A DNA stretch of 64,000 bases from Syngnathus acus (taxonomy: Eukaryota; Chordata; Actinopteri; Syngnathiformes; Syngnathidae): NCBI RefSeq assembly GCF_901709675.1, contig NC_051100.1, positions 3,534,001 to 3,598,000 of the forward strand, written 5' to 3'. Position numbers and translations under genes: made by a program. Below are positions 23,301 through 38,400 of this stretch, one piece after another (the first letter of the stretch is position 1; every line of letters begins with the position of its first letter). The notes under the pieces are model-generated. The model ran no database searches and had not been told where the DNA came from. It saw only the letters and a program-made list of their open reading frames with translations.

Positions 23301-26300
23301 CCGTGGCAGAGGCATAGGCAGATTAGGAGTGACTGTTATATAACACCTGCAGAATCACTCAGAGGAGACCTTTGTGCGCCATTGCCCAGCACAGGAGGCA
23401 AGAGTCTGCAGACGTATAATTAGGAAGGTCCCAAAATGTGGGTCAGTGTGGGCTTGTGTGGCTTTAAGGCTCACTGGGTGTTGTTTAGCTATACACACAT
23501 ACGCACGCACCCGTGTGCATGGTGGCTGGTAAACTGGCTGTTAGAATTCAGAGCAAACTGGTTCCTTCATTCCGTTGAACTGACATGACATCGGCGCTCA
23601 TCTCTTAACACTTTCTCAAGATAAGAATGGAAATTGAATCATCGAGACTTTGTAATTGCGGTGATGAGGCGGTAGTTGAATATTTGTCGAGTGCTGCACG
23701 ACTGAAGCCTAAACTAGAGAACTGAAAGAAAACCCATAGTCCGAGCAAATGTCCCGGAAGTGAGGTTGGAACCCCAGAAACCTGCGAACTGCGAGGCAGA
23801 TGCGTTAACACTATTCCACTGTGTAAATGGAGAGGCTCATAAACCACCAACGCCAGATTCATGAAACATTATTACTTAAACAATTGTATTTAGTCGGTAA
23901 AGTAATCCCCGCTAACAAAACGCTTTTATATGAGGCGCATGAGTAGCATTAGCTCGCATCTAGCCTAAATTAGCACAAATTGATGCAACACCACTTAAAT
24001 GAAAACAACTCAACAGAATTTAAGGCACTTATATGTCGAGTTATAATATGAACATAACGAGTTATAGTATGAACATAACGCGAGATTGCGATATTGTCAT
24101 TCGCAGCTCGTACGGGTTTCCCAAGTAGTCGAGCCGAGGGCGAGATTACGACCGCACGTAGCGTGTGTAATTATGTAGCAATAGCATATGTTGCTAGATA
24201 CTCGGTGGCCACACTTGCTGATCAAGCTCACACACCCTTCCTGCCAAACGTCTCTTCCACAGGATTGTGAAAAAGGGCAGAGGCCAAGTTGAGCTTGTAG
24301 TGGCTTGTCTACGACTGTTCCTGTTTTCCGCAACATAGCGAGCGGTTTGTTTTGGTCCCGTCTAAAAATAATAATCAAAGAAGGCTCATCGAAAGGGGCT
24401 GAAAACACACTTGAAACAATTTGGCCAGCAAAATTCTGCTTTGTTTTGTGCTGGTGGTTTCCCTTTTTCAAATAAAGGTCTGGTTTCACTCAGGCTTGCT
24501 TGATGGCTCCCTCATGGCCTCGCCTTACGTTGGGCATTCAAGGGAAGGCTGGGCCTTGGCCCTTAAGGCACACACATACACACGTGCACATTAGCACCAC
24601 ACGCTAAATGCTGCCTTTCATAGTGCATAAAAAAACTTACTACATGGGGCAGCATGGTGGTTAAGTGGTTAGCATGTCTGCTTCACAGATCTAAGGTTTG
24701 GGATCCAGTTCTTAGATCTGGAATTTTTGTGTTCTGGTTTAGGGATTTTCGAAGATACTAAATTGTGTGTGAATGTTGTTCGGCTTCTGTGATTGGCTGG
24801 CGTACCGCACTTCTCTCTCACACTCATCTAGGATAGAACTCACCCATCAGTTTAATGAGGACAAGCGCGATAGTAAATCGATATTTCCTAGTCCTAACTT
24901 TTTTTAATGGCTGACCAATAGACAGTTAATATCGCTAACATTGCCCTCCTATGCAAAACGATACCCGCGGCCTTCATGTGTGCTGTGAGCCTGAAGTGAC
25001 GCAAAATACACAAAGATGAAAATATTCCAAAAATGTCCGTCTTTTTGTACAGGTGCAGTAAGAACAAATATTTCTCTCTTTACTGTTTCAAGCTTCCCCC
25101 CCTTGAAAATGGTCACAAATACACATATATGGAAAGGACCATTTCAAGATTGCCACCATTTTCCCTGACGATAAATTTCAAAATCCATTTTAGTAGAAAA
25201 CGTCACCAGTAAAGTATTTATTATTCATGACGTCCCACCCTTGCCTCATCCCCCATGACTTCAACTGAGCTTTCCGTAACCTGTTTTAGCCTCCAATGAG
25301 CTGAGCCCAGCTCCTCCCTGCCATCTCATTAATCTCTCACACATCATCCAATCCCACTTCTTTTTTTCTCTCTTCACTGCGGCGGTGCGTTCGGCAGCGA
25401 AATAGTAACCCGGCTGAGAGAACACGTGTATCATGAAAACAACTTGCACATCCGCCAGAGAGAGAGGGAGAGAGCGAGGCGGCGCTTTGGGGGATGTGCC
25501 ATTGTAACGCCGTTGGCTTTAGCGCTATTACACGTCGTGGAAGACGACGCAACGTGGAGAAAGGCTGAAATTCCGACAATTTGGAAAATTTGAAATAAAA
25601 CAAGGTGTCATCACCGTTCATTGACGATCCAAATAATTTGAAATTCGAATCGCCACCTCCTCTCTTGTTTTCAAAACGGGAGCCTGCTTAATGTAAAGCC
25701 AGAGTGATTTGTTCCGAGCAGAAGCGCCTGTCACGGCGCTTCCCCCCACTCTGTGCCTTCGGAGGTCTTCAGCTCCGACGGTTGCCACGGCGACCTCATT
25801 GTCTGCCGCCTACCTTTGACCCCGCCAGCCTACTCTGACGGCGTATTCTCAGGGTCATAATGAGGCTTAGCCAGAGATAAACGGCGGACACGCACCACTG
25901 CCGCTCTGTAAGACTCTGAACTCAGTAACCTGCGTCCAGGTAATTAGGCCAAACTAGAATCTGTTATAATTATACAATCGATTATCCTATCCAATAATCG
26001 GCTAAAATTTGATGAAAGGACTGAAACGATTGCGTCAAGGTCCGGGTGCTTTCTCGATCAGCTGAAGGACGCACGTGCGCGCCATTCATCGCCGAAGCAT
26101 GTGGGACAGAAGGCGAGCCCGCCTCGCCCGCTCGAATGTCAGGGACGCTGCCAAAGTTAGCGCCGAGCCAACCCGCTATGAGTCTACCTCAGACTGGTTC
26201 ATTACGGCAACCCAACGGTTTCCTTTCAAGCCAGTCCAAGCCAATTAGCTGGAATTGAGCTCTGCAAGGTATACACATGCAAGTAACAGCCGCACTGCTT

Positions 26301-29300
26301 GCTGCTTGGGCCCAGAAAAGAGCAGATGAAGAGGAAATGTCTCTTTTATGGGACTCTCAGTTCTTCTGCCAGAGCCCAGTAAACATGAGCGCAGATGGAC
26401 TGCTGAGTAGGCAACCCGAGACGTCACCACGGCCGCTCCGATGCGGCCGAAGCCATTAACGCTAAGTGAAAATGCTTTCCTCAATAAAAAAAAAACAATC
26501 TATAGACAATGATGGTGCAGGTAGATACGGAACAAGCTTTTGCATGTTTGCCGTTGTTGTAGTTTTAATCCTCCTACATGCTACTCAATGCCACATACCC
26601 ACCGATACCAAGTACCGATACTTCCAATACTTCAATTTTAATTTCGCGCAGGACAAAAAAAAAAAAAAAGGGAATATTTAGATTATAATCTGCCATCACA
26701 TCAACAGTACAGCGCACAGGTATTGGTGGCTGGTATTGGCAGTTTCTATAAGTACTCGATACCTTAAAATAAAGCTGCTATCTGTGGCTCTCCTTTCCCA
26801 TCACAGTCACTACTGTCATGAAAGATCACTTACAAAAAGGGAAATGCTCTTATGACTTTACTACAAGGTTAGCATTCAGCTAATGATATACGCAACCAAA
26901 AATCTCACGTCATATATAGTGCGAGTTTTATTTCTCATCCTCCACTTATACAATGCATTTACGCTTTAAATACACGTGTGCGCATGTGCTGACTCACCAT
27001 AACACAAACCCCAAAAGCCTTTTTCCACTCGACTCGCGAGCAGCCACGAGGCCCCCGGGGGGTTGGGGGAGTTGCCTGCCTGCATAGTTTGCGCATGTGT
27101 GTTTTTGTGTGTCTCTGGGTCAACGCGTTCATTTGCGTATACTCAACTGGCGTTCACCTTGTCCTTCACAAGGAGGGTTAGCAAATAGAGTGTTATATTT
27201 CTTAACACTGTCATCACTGGGTGGATTATAAAGTATAAGGGACAATGTATAGTTCGCTCTTTCCACCGCACCCTTCATTTGGAGCTTTTAAACTCGCCAC
27301 ATGTTACTCTCTCCAACAAGCAGCCTGGCTCTTGTTACGAAAAAGTAGTTTGGACATCAAATGCATTACACGCGAGCGGCTCAACAGCAACAGTCGCTAA
27401 CTATCCCCAAACATCTGGCGGGCCGAAGCCTACTGGAGCCCAGCCCAGTAAAACGTGACCGTTGCCAACGGTTGTCATTAATGCCGCAGCTAATGTCAAC
27501 GTGCCTCTCATTGGCTAGCGAGTGGTGACAACCGCAAGCAAACAGGAAAGCACACATTTCAGTCTAAAAATAATCCGTGTTAATCGAGCAAACACTTCCA
27601 TTTCGCAAAGCAAGGAAGGTGGGGAAAGTTTATTTTTGACTTGAAAGGTTTTTTTTTTTGTGTCACTCAAGATGAAGCATTTGATTGATACCACTCAGCT
27701 TTTTCTGAATTTAGATTACGAGTTTCCTTCATCTAGCCACTAAAATATTCAAGAATGCTGTTTTTTCATGTATGCACTGAATTATTTTCTTGTTACTAAG
27801 AAATGTTATTGAACACTACTTTTCTCTCTTTTGGTTTTGCGGTTTTTTGACATGGCCAAAATGGATTAATGCCAATCCCATTCATTTCAATAGAGTAAGA
27901 TGATTTGAGACGCAACTATTTAACTTTGAAATGAAGTTATTCCACCAAATTTTGTGCTATATCCAAATCACATCAAATTGACTCCAACTTACGATAAACT
28001 AAGAAGTATTTCGTTTCCTCTGCCGTTGTATTGCGCATACAGTAACATTTCACAATTTGGCTTTGGTAGTCAATCATCACAGTTCTTGTTTGTCTTTGTG
28101 TACAGTTAGTAGTTTTTCTGCCGTTGTCAAACCTGTTCGGCAAGCTGTAACACTTCCCGGTTTTATTGCAGCTCATCCGGAACTAACACGAGACAGCGTT
28201 AGCAATTTTTTGAGATACACACTCAGATTGCAGGATTGCGATCATCTCCGGATATTATCTCGATTTATCCTCGTCACCGACAGGTTACACTTCGAGCCTT
28301 ATTAGCGAGCATTATAAGGCCGTACATTGACTGACTTCCAAGTCGGGCTGTTTCCTCTACTGCGCTCAGCAGAGCGCAATCATTTCCTCTGTGTGTGTTG
28401 CATATTGTTTTCCTCCTCGATGAAACGCTCAGCTGAGGCGGCCTCAGCGGAGTGTTACGCACTGACGCATGCTTGAGTTCCTCTGATGTTGTCCCGGTAT
28501 GACCCTTCTTACCTCACGGATGCTTTTAAACTCACATCGTTTTTTTTGGTTTCATTGTCTCGTGCTCTCTAGTTCGTCTCTTTGTTTAGCATCCACTATG
28601 GCGAATCGTCTGCGGTGACCACAAATAACGGGATCTAACCGATCATAAAACATTTAATATCAAGAGATCACATGACTTTAGTTAAGGGAAGTTGTTTTCT
28701 CGAGAGAGGATGTCACAGTCATGTGAGAGCGAGGAATGTGCTGCGTAACAAGCCTTCGGACAGAACTTTTGGACACTGATTCACACTCCAAAGTAACGAT
28801 GGCTTTAACCGATTAATCGAGTTATTTTTCTAGTTGGGCTTCAGGCGCCACCACTTGTCACTCCGATGTAGTTCCTTAGTGTCAAAATGCTAGCAGTTGG
28901 TGCTGAAGATCTATTTTTCTCTCTGGTGCCGTCTTGTTGGATCGTGGAATGACTCGGCGAGTAATTTCCCAGTGAACAGGTCAATTTATAAGGAGTCAGC
29001 ACAGGAACACCGTGATACTATTCCTGTTTGTTTACAAAACACTTGAGTCCAAATCAACTCTGAGCCTTCATTTTCCCGACAACGGACCGAGGAAACCGTC
29101 TTCTCATCTCGTCTAATTCTTGAGTCCATCCTCAGTTCTGTCAGTAGCACCGGGGTGGTGCCTTAGGGGTTAATCTCTCCCAGTCACAGAGTTGTTGTCC
29201 TCAGCGCCAGATCCAGCGTGTGCGCGCCGTCCATTCCACAGCTTGCCTCCGATCCCTGCGCATAGTGCTCGAGTGAAAAGCCCACATAGGGGATCCTTTG

Positions 29301-29399
29301 TTTAGGAGAGTCTAGGCATGGAAGATAATTTACAAACCGCTAAGGTCCTCACGCTATTGGCTGATGAGCCCCCTGTCTGCCCCTCGGGAAAGGCATCTC

Positions 29400-29433
<34 letters not shown>

Positions 29434-32400
29434 GTGTAACCTTCAGCTGTGGCAGTGTCTGGCTACCACAGTCACCCTTGTCATGTCATCCAGAAGCTTG
29501 CCCAGTGCTCTGTTACTGTCGCTTGTCTTTTGAAGCAAAGCAAGATGGCCACCAATACCTTCTAGTGTGTGAGGAAAGGGTGGGGGGTGGGGGGTGATGC
29601 TGAAAACAGAGGGGCTTCCTCCCAGGGCGGATAAGGTTAAAAAAAAAACTGGCTGTGTGTGTGTGACTTAGTGGTCTAGCTGCAGTGAAGCTCATCCCTT
29701 GGATTTAGCTGATTGGAGTGCTTTATTTGGAAGCTGGTTTTGATTCAGGCTGAGGATCTTGAGGGTGTTTGGCTTGTCGTTTCCAGGTGGGTTTAAAGGA
29801 CCTCGTACCAGCCGGTGCTTTGTTTGGAGGAATCTTTTTTTTTGTCCAGCGTCATTTTGCGTTACTTTCAAGAGAGCCGTTGTACTCGTGCACCTGCTGT
29901 TTTTCTGACGAGCAAAGCATGTTTTGTAATCCTGTCAGGCTACACTTACGGTAATACTATTCGGCCCTCTTCTTCTCACCCACGCGGTCGCTTTAAAGTT
30001 TCATCATTGTCTGTTTTAAAAAAAATAAATAAATAAGAATCACTCCGGCAGGAAACGCTCTCGAGTGAATGAAGAAAAAAGTCTCACGTGCGGAAAGAAG
30101 AGAAACCGCTACTACCTCAACTCTCAGCCAGGAAAGGGGAACATGCTTTCTTTAGCGTAGAATAAAATCAACTCTCACATGCCGTGATGCGTGTATGTTT
30201 GCGAGTAGAAGCGGAGAAGCACTTCAGACCTCCCTGGAGACGTGTCGCCCGGAGAGACAGGTTTGTTAGGATTCAAGTGTCTGTGACACCGCTGTTGCTA
30301 GGGTTGGTCTCTAAGAGTGCGTGAAGCTTTCGCTCCAAAACTACTCAAGTGTTTAGTGAACAGTAAACGCTTGGACGAGCAGAGGAGTTTTCCAAAGGAC
30401 AGCAAAGAGCTACAGTCATTCTATTATTCTGACCCGGTTGTTCTACTAGTGAGGACAAAGAGCATACTAAGATGGATAGCAATGATATTAAATGGCTTCA
30501 CCTTCCTTACATGTGACTGGAGGCGACCCGAGGCAGACACAAAGACAGCATCCCCCAAGTGACCCGCCGGTTAAATACGAGTCTGCATTTCACATCCTGA
30601 AATAAGAAAGCTTTTCATTCTTTTTTTTTTTTTTTTTTTAATTGCAAGGCCAAATGGAGAAGAATAAAAAGCAGAGGCTGCTTTTTGATGTGAGCTTTGA
30701 ATGTCGGACACAAAGATGCATAGCGTACAGAGAGGCCAACGCGTGCGTCTGGTGCAGGGTTGGAAGACGGCCAGCGGTGCTTTGTCATTGAAAGCAGTTT
30801 TTTGTGACAGGCGGACTCCCCCCCGCCACACACACACACATACACACACGTCCACCCCTAAATACCCCTTCCATTAACTAAGCACTATCCTGTGTGTTGC
30901 CCATTTTCCCTCATCCGCTTCCAAAGGTTATCACAGGATTACAGTTGCATCAGCTGCTAGAGGGAACACATATTTAAACATAAAAATAATAATAAAGATG
31001 TTTAAAAAGTCTCATCTTCAATATTGAATAGGGCTAAATTCAAATGAAAAGTGAACAATAAGTTTAGCTTGATTTTCCGGTGCCTGTTTCACAGCTCAGC
31101 AGAACCCAAATAAGAAGCTAAAGTTTCCTTTTCATTCTTTAATTCAGGAAACTACAACAGAATAAATGTGCATCATCTATCACTAGATGAACACACTGAC
31201 ATAAAAGCATCAATTTAGCATGATAAATAAGATGCGAAAGCCCTGCTAGCTTAATGCTAATAAAGTCTATGTTAAATTAAATCAGAATGCTAACCATAGC
31301 TTAGCAAATGCATTAATTAATGTAACTAAACATTCTTTAATGCATCATATGATACCTGAATGTATAAAAAAACACTCCCCGCCAAATGTTTTCAGCCATA
31401 TTGCAAAGAACAAAAAAAAAATCTGTATAATTAGCTTCCCTGCTATCTGTCACTTTGTGACTTCCTGTTCTCGGAACACGGACTTCCTGTTAGCTAAACA
31501 AGTGACCGCAAATCCAAACACACCAAATTAACACGACTTATTACAAATCCCTTTATTAAACTAAAACTACAAACAGAACATAATGCAGGTTTATTCATTT
31601 ATTTATTTAACTTATGTTAAACCTGTATGACCTTTTCAACGGGCTCATGTGAAGTCCATGTTGTGAGTACGTCGGTGTACAATACATATCCTGGAATACA
31701 GTCAACGTTGAATGCTTATAGTCAACTCTCTCAGCTTGGGTTCCTGCTTTTCATGCCCTTTTCCTCAAGGAATAAAATGAGTCCAAATACATGCTATTTT
31801 CCCAGCCTCGCTCAAACACGGGGACTTTTTATTTTTCCCACTCCACTGAGCTCTTCCTCTCTTTAAACTCGGACCCATTGTTGTCCAGTCCAGGATGTCG
31901 TTGCGCTTTTGATGCAGCTCAGCACTTGTGTCTTTGTCATATTTGAGGATAGCCTTGCATATTTTGCAAGTCTGGTCTCATTTACTGAAATATTTCCACC
32001 ACTTGAGGCACCACTTTGAGTATACCGCACCAAGCCACTACCCGTTGTTTCAGAGAGGCGTCTGTCTTGTTATTGCCAAAACAAGGACTGTAGGAAAGCC
32101 CTCGAAAAGTGACTCCTTTAACCAAAGAATAATGATAATAATGGCAAAAGAGGGCCTTTTGCATTGCTTACTTGCATCGTGAATACTTAACAGCCGCAAC
32201 AGTTTAATGTCTGGTCAGTTGACTCATTGTGGTCTGGTGATACCGATGATCATGCTGGATGAGTCTGTTAGACACTGATAGAGTTTGTGAGGCGTTTCTT
32301 CCATGTGAAATGAGAGAAACTATGCTATCCTGTCAGATCTCATGTTGTTTCACACACTAAAACAAAACTTCAAATCCATTTTTCAGCACATTTTCCAAAT

Positions 32401-35400
32401 TGAAAATAAATGGACTATTTTAATCCGTAGTAAAGTACGACTGAAAGAGTTCCGTGATATTCGAATAGACTGAGCAACATATCAGATGGCAGGGGCGTGT
32501 GTCGTTTGTTCAAATAAAGATCTCGTCTGACTTCAAACAGATGCAAATTTGGATTTTGTATTCCTCATACTTTCACCTGCTCACTGCAAACCCACATTCG
32601 CTCCACTCTCATTATTGAGTCTTTGTCTGGCGCCTCCATTGAAACCTTGAACGTGAGTGTTTGATTGACTCATGTTGTTTGCCGCAATATTTTCAAGCAT
32701 CTTGACGGTGGAGGTGGCAGATGCCCTCGCCACGCTGAGAGGGAGGTGCGTTCTGTTTTTGAGTGATGCTGAGTAACGCATACCACCGCACCACGTTGAG
32801 TCATCACTTTCTTATTTTCTCCTTCTGTAGCAGGTGGTTCCACAAAGTGGGTCGTTCAATGGCAAAGGGGAGGCACAGATGGATGTCACCCACACGGCGG
32901 CAGAGGAGGACGAGGAGGAGGAAGGCCATATACGACATACAAAAACTCCTCCCGGCACACTTCGCCGCAACCTGGACCTCGGCGGACGCCCGGCACTTAT
33001 TCAGCGAGAGCTCGGGTTGCAGCTGAGCAACATTGCACTTCACCAACAACATGTACGCTCTTCTGTGAATTTCCACAACGGAATTTCGGGAAACCCAACT
33101 AAACCTAACGGTGCTAATGTGACCGGTGGGGGTCACGCTGATCTGAAGTCATATCACAGGGCTAAGATGGCCTTAGAGCCTCAACGGAGCGTAATCGCCA
33201 GTATCCCCTCTCAAAACGGACCCAAGACTCCCGACACGTCGGCCCCATTGAAGAGGATCAAACTGGAAGAGGATGAAGAAGCAATCGGCGCGCATTTTAG
33301 CGACAAAGATGATGTCTGCGAAGACCCGTTGTCCACGTTAGCGGCGGTGGTTTGTCTGTCCGTCACGGAGAGACGAGGGCTACAGGAGAAACTCTTCAGC
33401 TCACGTCCTTCCGCTCTTCGGTCCATCAAAACCGAACCGCCGGATTTGCATTTCATCAAGGAAGAGTCCGAGGACTTGAGGAATGACTTTTGTCACTCTC
33501 GGGGGAGCCTACCGAGGACTCCCCAGACGATCAAAAGTGAACCGCCTTCAAATGACCTGTTACCAAGCGTTCAGTCTTTGGCAGAGAAGAGGAATCTTAG
33601 TTTTGACCAGGCTATCGCCATTGAGGCCTTAACTCAACTGGCAGCTATACCTCAGCACACCCCGATGTTTATTAAAACCGAACGAAAGTGTGAACCTTCT
33701 GCAGTCGCCTTGCAAGAAACCTCAACGCAAGAAGCCAAACCCACAGCAGAAATCCGCTACAACAAAGTTTCGGTCATCAGCTCACCGGTTCACCAGACGT
33801 CGGTGATACGCCCACCCGTGGCCAGACACGGTAACGTCATCCAACGGTGCCAGGGCACGAGGCCGACCGAACGGGGCAACGGAGCACCCTGCAGGAGGCC
33901 GTACCAAACCTTCGGTTCTCGTGTTATCAAGTCAGAATACGACAACTCGGATCCGAGCAGCGTAAAACTGGGTAAAGACCACGAGCGTCACTTTTGGGAG
34001 GACCGCGAGAGACCCAAGATGATGAGGAACCGAGACGAGGAGGAGGTGGCCGCCCAATTGGCCAACTTGGCTTTCATCATCCAGTCCCGTCAGAGCCAGC
34101 TGCCCGGGGCCAATCACGTAAAGGGGACTCCCGTGTCAGCGATCAGATACAACTACCACTCACAGTTATCCCCTGGTCAGAAAAAGACCCCCGTAAAGAA
34201 AGCTAAAACAACCCCTTCAAAACCCAGGAAGAAGAAGAGTAACGAGGGACCACAGGAAGGAATCAACCGCCGGACCCCTCTCTCAAAACGCATGGCAAAT
34301 GGAGATGCGGCTCATCGAAGCAGAGGAAAGAAAACTCCTCTGCCTGGCAAATCCGGTCCCCCTCATAGGAGGAATCTGTTCCTTCCTCAGGCCCAGATTG
34401 ACCTGAAGAGATACCTGGCTGAAGCCCAGGAGGAAGCAAAGCAACTCGACCGTCACAGTACTCAGACTCACCACTACAGGACCAACCAGAGCCCGGACCC
34501 AGAGAACCAGCTTTTGTCATTTGTGCACAACCCACTCCACCAACACAATCCTGCCGCAGGACCGGGGCAGGAGAGGTGTTTGTCAACTCAGGTAGCGCAG
34601 CCCCGCGAAGGGCTGCCGTACGGTGCTGATCCCAGGGTGACGCACCTCGGCCACGCCGCCGACCCTGGTCCCGCCGACAGCCTCTTTGGTGCTCGACAGT
34701 CTCCGCCTCCAAGCCAGCAAAGCTACTACAAGCTGGAGAGGTCGGGGCCTGTCACCGTCTTATCTACATCTGCCGACGGAGACGCGGGCCACTCGGCGGA
34801 GTCGACTCCATCCAAGCACAGCGTCAACTGCTTCCTGGAGTCGCCCATGGCTTTTCTGGACACCCCGACAAAGAATCTGCTCAACACGCCCTCCAAAAAG
34901 CTATCTGACCTTCCTTGCTGTCAATGTGTGGGTGAGTTGATGCTAGCAGAGAGTTGAACCTTTAGCTTCTGCATTCTTGGCGCACTTCAAAAGAAGTAAC
35001 TCAGTTCTGGGGTTGAATCCTGACTCTGGCTCACTTCTACTGAATTGTTTTTATGTTGATTCAGTTTTCTCATACACAACCCTTCCCCCCCACAGACCAA
35101 ATCATTGAAAAGGAAGAAGGTCCTTACTACACTCACCTTGGCGCAGGACCCAGTGTTCCAGCAGTGAGGGAACTGATGGAGACCAGGTAGACTACCACCA
35201 CTTGCTACTACTATTGAAGAGCCATTTTAGCATTTAGCAAAGTACTCAATAGTTCGATTTTGACTCTAAGTCCCAATTACTACTACACTATTTGTACTTA
35301 GACAATCCATGGGAATTGAGCATTAATATAAGTTTTTAGTCAGTGTGCAAGTTTTCATTCATAATTCAATGCATTAGTAGCATGTTGAATAAATCCTGAA

Positions 35401-38400
35401 AGCCATTTAAGAATTTATTAATCACTAGTTTCATTTATAATTCATCACATGAGTAGGATATCAAATACATCCTCCAACAACTCGCTATATTACTACTACT
35501 GCTGTTGCAAGTACTACTACTACTACTAGTAGTACTACTACTACCGCTGTGATCATTGTTATTATTTAGCTGGATTTCTGCGGGGTGTCTTCACCACCAA
35601 ACATGCTGAGCGTGTCAAGTACGGGCTTGGTGGAATGCGGCAAGGTCACCGCCAAGGAGTCTGCCATTAAGAGGAAGCACGCTTAGCATGTGCACCTCAC
35701 ACACACATATATAAATATCTATATTTAGATATACGCACACACACAGACAACATGTTGAGACAGGACAAGTGCGATGTAACCGACTGTGTAAAACAGCAGC
35801 CTTCATTAGTTTGGGGGTGTCAGCCAAGTTTTCATTTCCATCATGTCGTCGTTACGGTTGCCCTCAGTGGGACGGCTTATGGCAAACAGCCAAACCACAT
35901 TATTGCATAAGCTGAGCTGCAGTGAGTTTGTTTTCAGAGGTCACACCACATAGTGTCTTTTCTTTTCATTTTATTATCAACATTCTTATGACTGGTTCTG
36001 AATAGAAATCAAAGCGCTTAGGTGTCCCTAATGGAATGTCTCTTGTATATTTTTGCGTCACAGATATGGCGCCAAGGGAAACGCAGTCCGGTTGGAAGTT
36101 GTTGTCTACACTGGAAAAGAAGGAAAAAGCTCCCAGGGATGCCCAATTGCAAAATGGGTAAGTGACAACCACTTGTAAAGATACATTTATATGTCCTCAG
36201 ATATACAAATATGTCCTCTGACGTCATAATAACGAGAGTCGTGTTTGATCGATCATGTGACAGGTGGTCCGGCGAGGCAGCGAGGAGGAGAAGCTGTTGT
36301 GTTTAGTGCGGCAGAGGCCGGGGCACTACTGCGACACCGCCGTGCTGGTCATCCTCATCCTGGCCTGGGAGGGAATCCCGAGGGCGGTGGCGGACCACCT
36401 CTACCAGGAGCTCACAGATACCCTCTTCAAATACGGCTCGCCCACCAGCCGACGCTGCGCCCTTAATGAAGAGTAAGCGCTGATGCCTCCGTAACCACGT
36501 AGGATTTTAGTTCTCAATACCCTTTGTTTCCCCCTTCCGCAGTCGGACCTGCGCCTGTCAGGGGTTGGACCCGGATACCTGCGGGGCATCCTTCTCCTTC
36601 GGCTGCTCGTGGAGTATGTACTTCAACGGCTGCAAGTTCGCCCGTAGCAAAGTGCCACGCAAATTTCGCTTGCTTGGTGACTACCCGGAGCAGGTAAAGG
36701 GATCATCATCATCACCAAAATGATCAGGATTTTTCAACCCAAAAATATGACAGAGCTGTTTGACTCAATTTTGGACAAGTAAAACCTAGGAAAAAAAAAA
36801 TACTTTTGATTTCTCATCTTTATGACTTTTAGGAGGAGAAGGTAGAGAAAAACCTTCAGAGTCTCGCCACTGACCTTGCACCACTGTACAAGTGCCTCGC
36901 TCCTGAAGCCTTCCAGAACCAGGTAAGAAACACGAAAGCTCAATATATACTCTTCATTAACCCTCGGAGTAGACAGTTATTCCATCTTCTTTGTCATCAC
37001 CACAAATCGCAAGTGTTCCCACATCTCTTCTTTAGGTGGAGCAAGAGGAGAAGGGTGACTCTTGTCGGCTCGGCTGGAGGAATGGACGTCCTTTTTCGGG
37101 AGTCACGGCTTGTGTGGACTTCTGCGCCCACGCTCACAAGGACAACCACAACATGAATAACGGCAGCACTGTGGTAAGATGATTACTTTGTACCACGCAG
37201 GAGCAATCTCCACTCCATACTAGGCTGAAACTTTAAAAAAAAAAAAAAATGTCAGTCCGTGATACAGCTTATTATTTCGCTTGGTGACGTTTGGTTTCTT
37301 TTTTATTCAGGTTTGCACTTTAACAAAAGAAGATAACCGCGCGGTTCGGAATATACCGGAAGACGAGCAGCTCCACGTTCTCCCGCTCTACAAGATCACC
37401 GACAGAGACGAGTTTGGTCGCGTCGAAGGGCAATGGGCCAAGATCCAAACCGGTGCCCTTCAGGTTCTGTCATCTTTCCCGAGAGAGGTAAGCAGAGAGC
37501 GAATCCTCTCGTGGCCGTGGTACCGATAATGGAACGAAACGTGAATCGGATCCTTCTTTTTCTCCGCTCCTTGTCAGGTGCGTCTGCTAGCTGAGCCGGT
37601 GAAGTCAGCTCGCAAGATGAGGCAAGAAGCTCGTTTGAAAGCTCAAGCCGAGAAGCTGGAGAAGAAGCTCGGCTTGAGCCCACTCACTCCCACTAAAGTC
37701 AAGCGAGAAACCCCCACCAAAGGTGGTGAGTCCAGTCGCAATCCAGCACCGTGCATTATGGGATGCCGATACAAACTCTGTCCCCCTTTAAGAACAAAAT
37801 ACGAAATTTCAGATGTTAACATTATCCTCCTGGCCTGCAGGCGATTCCCGATGACAGTGAGGCAGGTCCTAGTCAGTCAAGTGATGATCTACCAGAAGTC
37901 AGACGCAGTAGAAAAGGACTGCATGAGGAAGGAAGCAGGGACAGAACAAGGAGAGAGAGAGAGGAGGTGACACTGAGAGAGGAAGATGACATGACAGCAA
38001 ACGCAGAGAGAAGAAGAGAGAAGCTAACGCTTTGCAAGACCTTTGCTAGCACAGTCGCCTCTGCTAACATGGCCGTTGGTCTATTTATCTACACGATGTT
38101 CTCTCCGTTAAATCCGAGGTCCACCGTATTTAGAAACAAATCACCCAAAAAATGATTTCACATGGTTTTGAAATTCTTTTTTCTGTTTTCACAACAGAGC
38201 AACATGCCCTTTACAACAAAGCATCGCCTCGTCCCGCCAACGTGGACCGGTGCCAGGCCAGCACTTACAGTCCAAGCACCAGCAACTACCACCAACAGAG
38301 GGACCTCATGTCACCCAACCACCACCAGCCCGGCTTCCCGTTCGGACCAAACCGCTCGGTCCCGCCGTATCAGAGCACCGGCGACGCGGTGAACGGCTAC

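Larger units (their letters stand above)
22225..32830 (+). other. tet1: tet1 intron 2, 10.6 kb, no coding exons recognised
   Basis: No exon or gene was found on either strand of this long intron. It contains several dispersed-repeat copies (22610-22835, 22870-22935, 23725-23830, 24647-24885, 26590-26770), a TG microsatellite (29398-29437) and poly-T/A runs. Two stretches of unusually mixed, non-repetitive sequence (25700-25960 and 27380-27545) carry homeobox-like TAATTA/CATTAA and CCAAT-like words. They could be regulatory, but that is only a suggestion. Confidence 0.5.

Noticed and set aside
34263-34712. 149-codon antisense frame opposite tet1 exon 3
   Set aside because: Shadow of a GC-rich coding exon; no homology or splice support.
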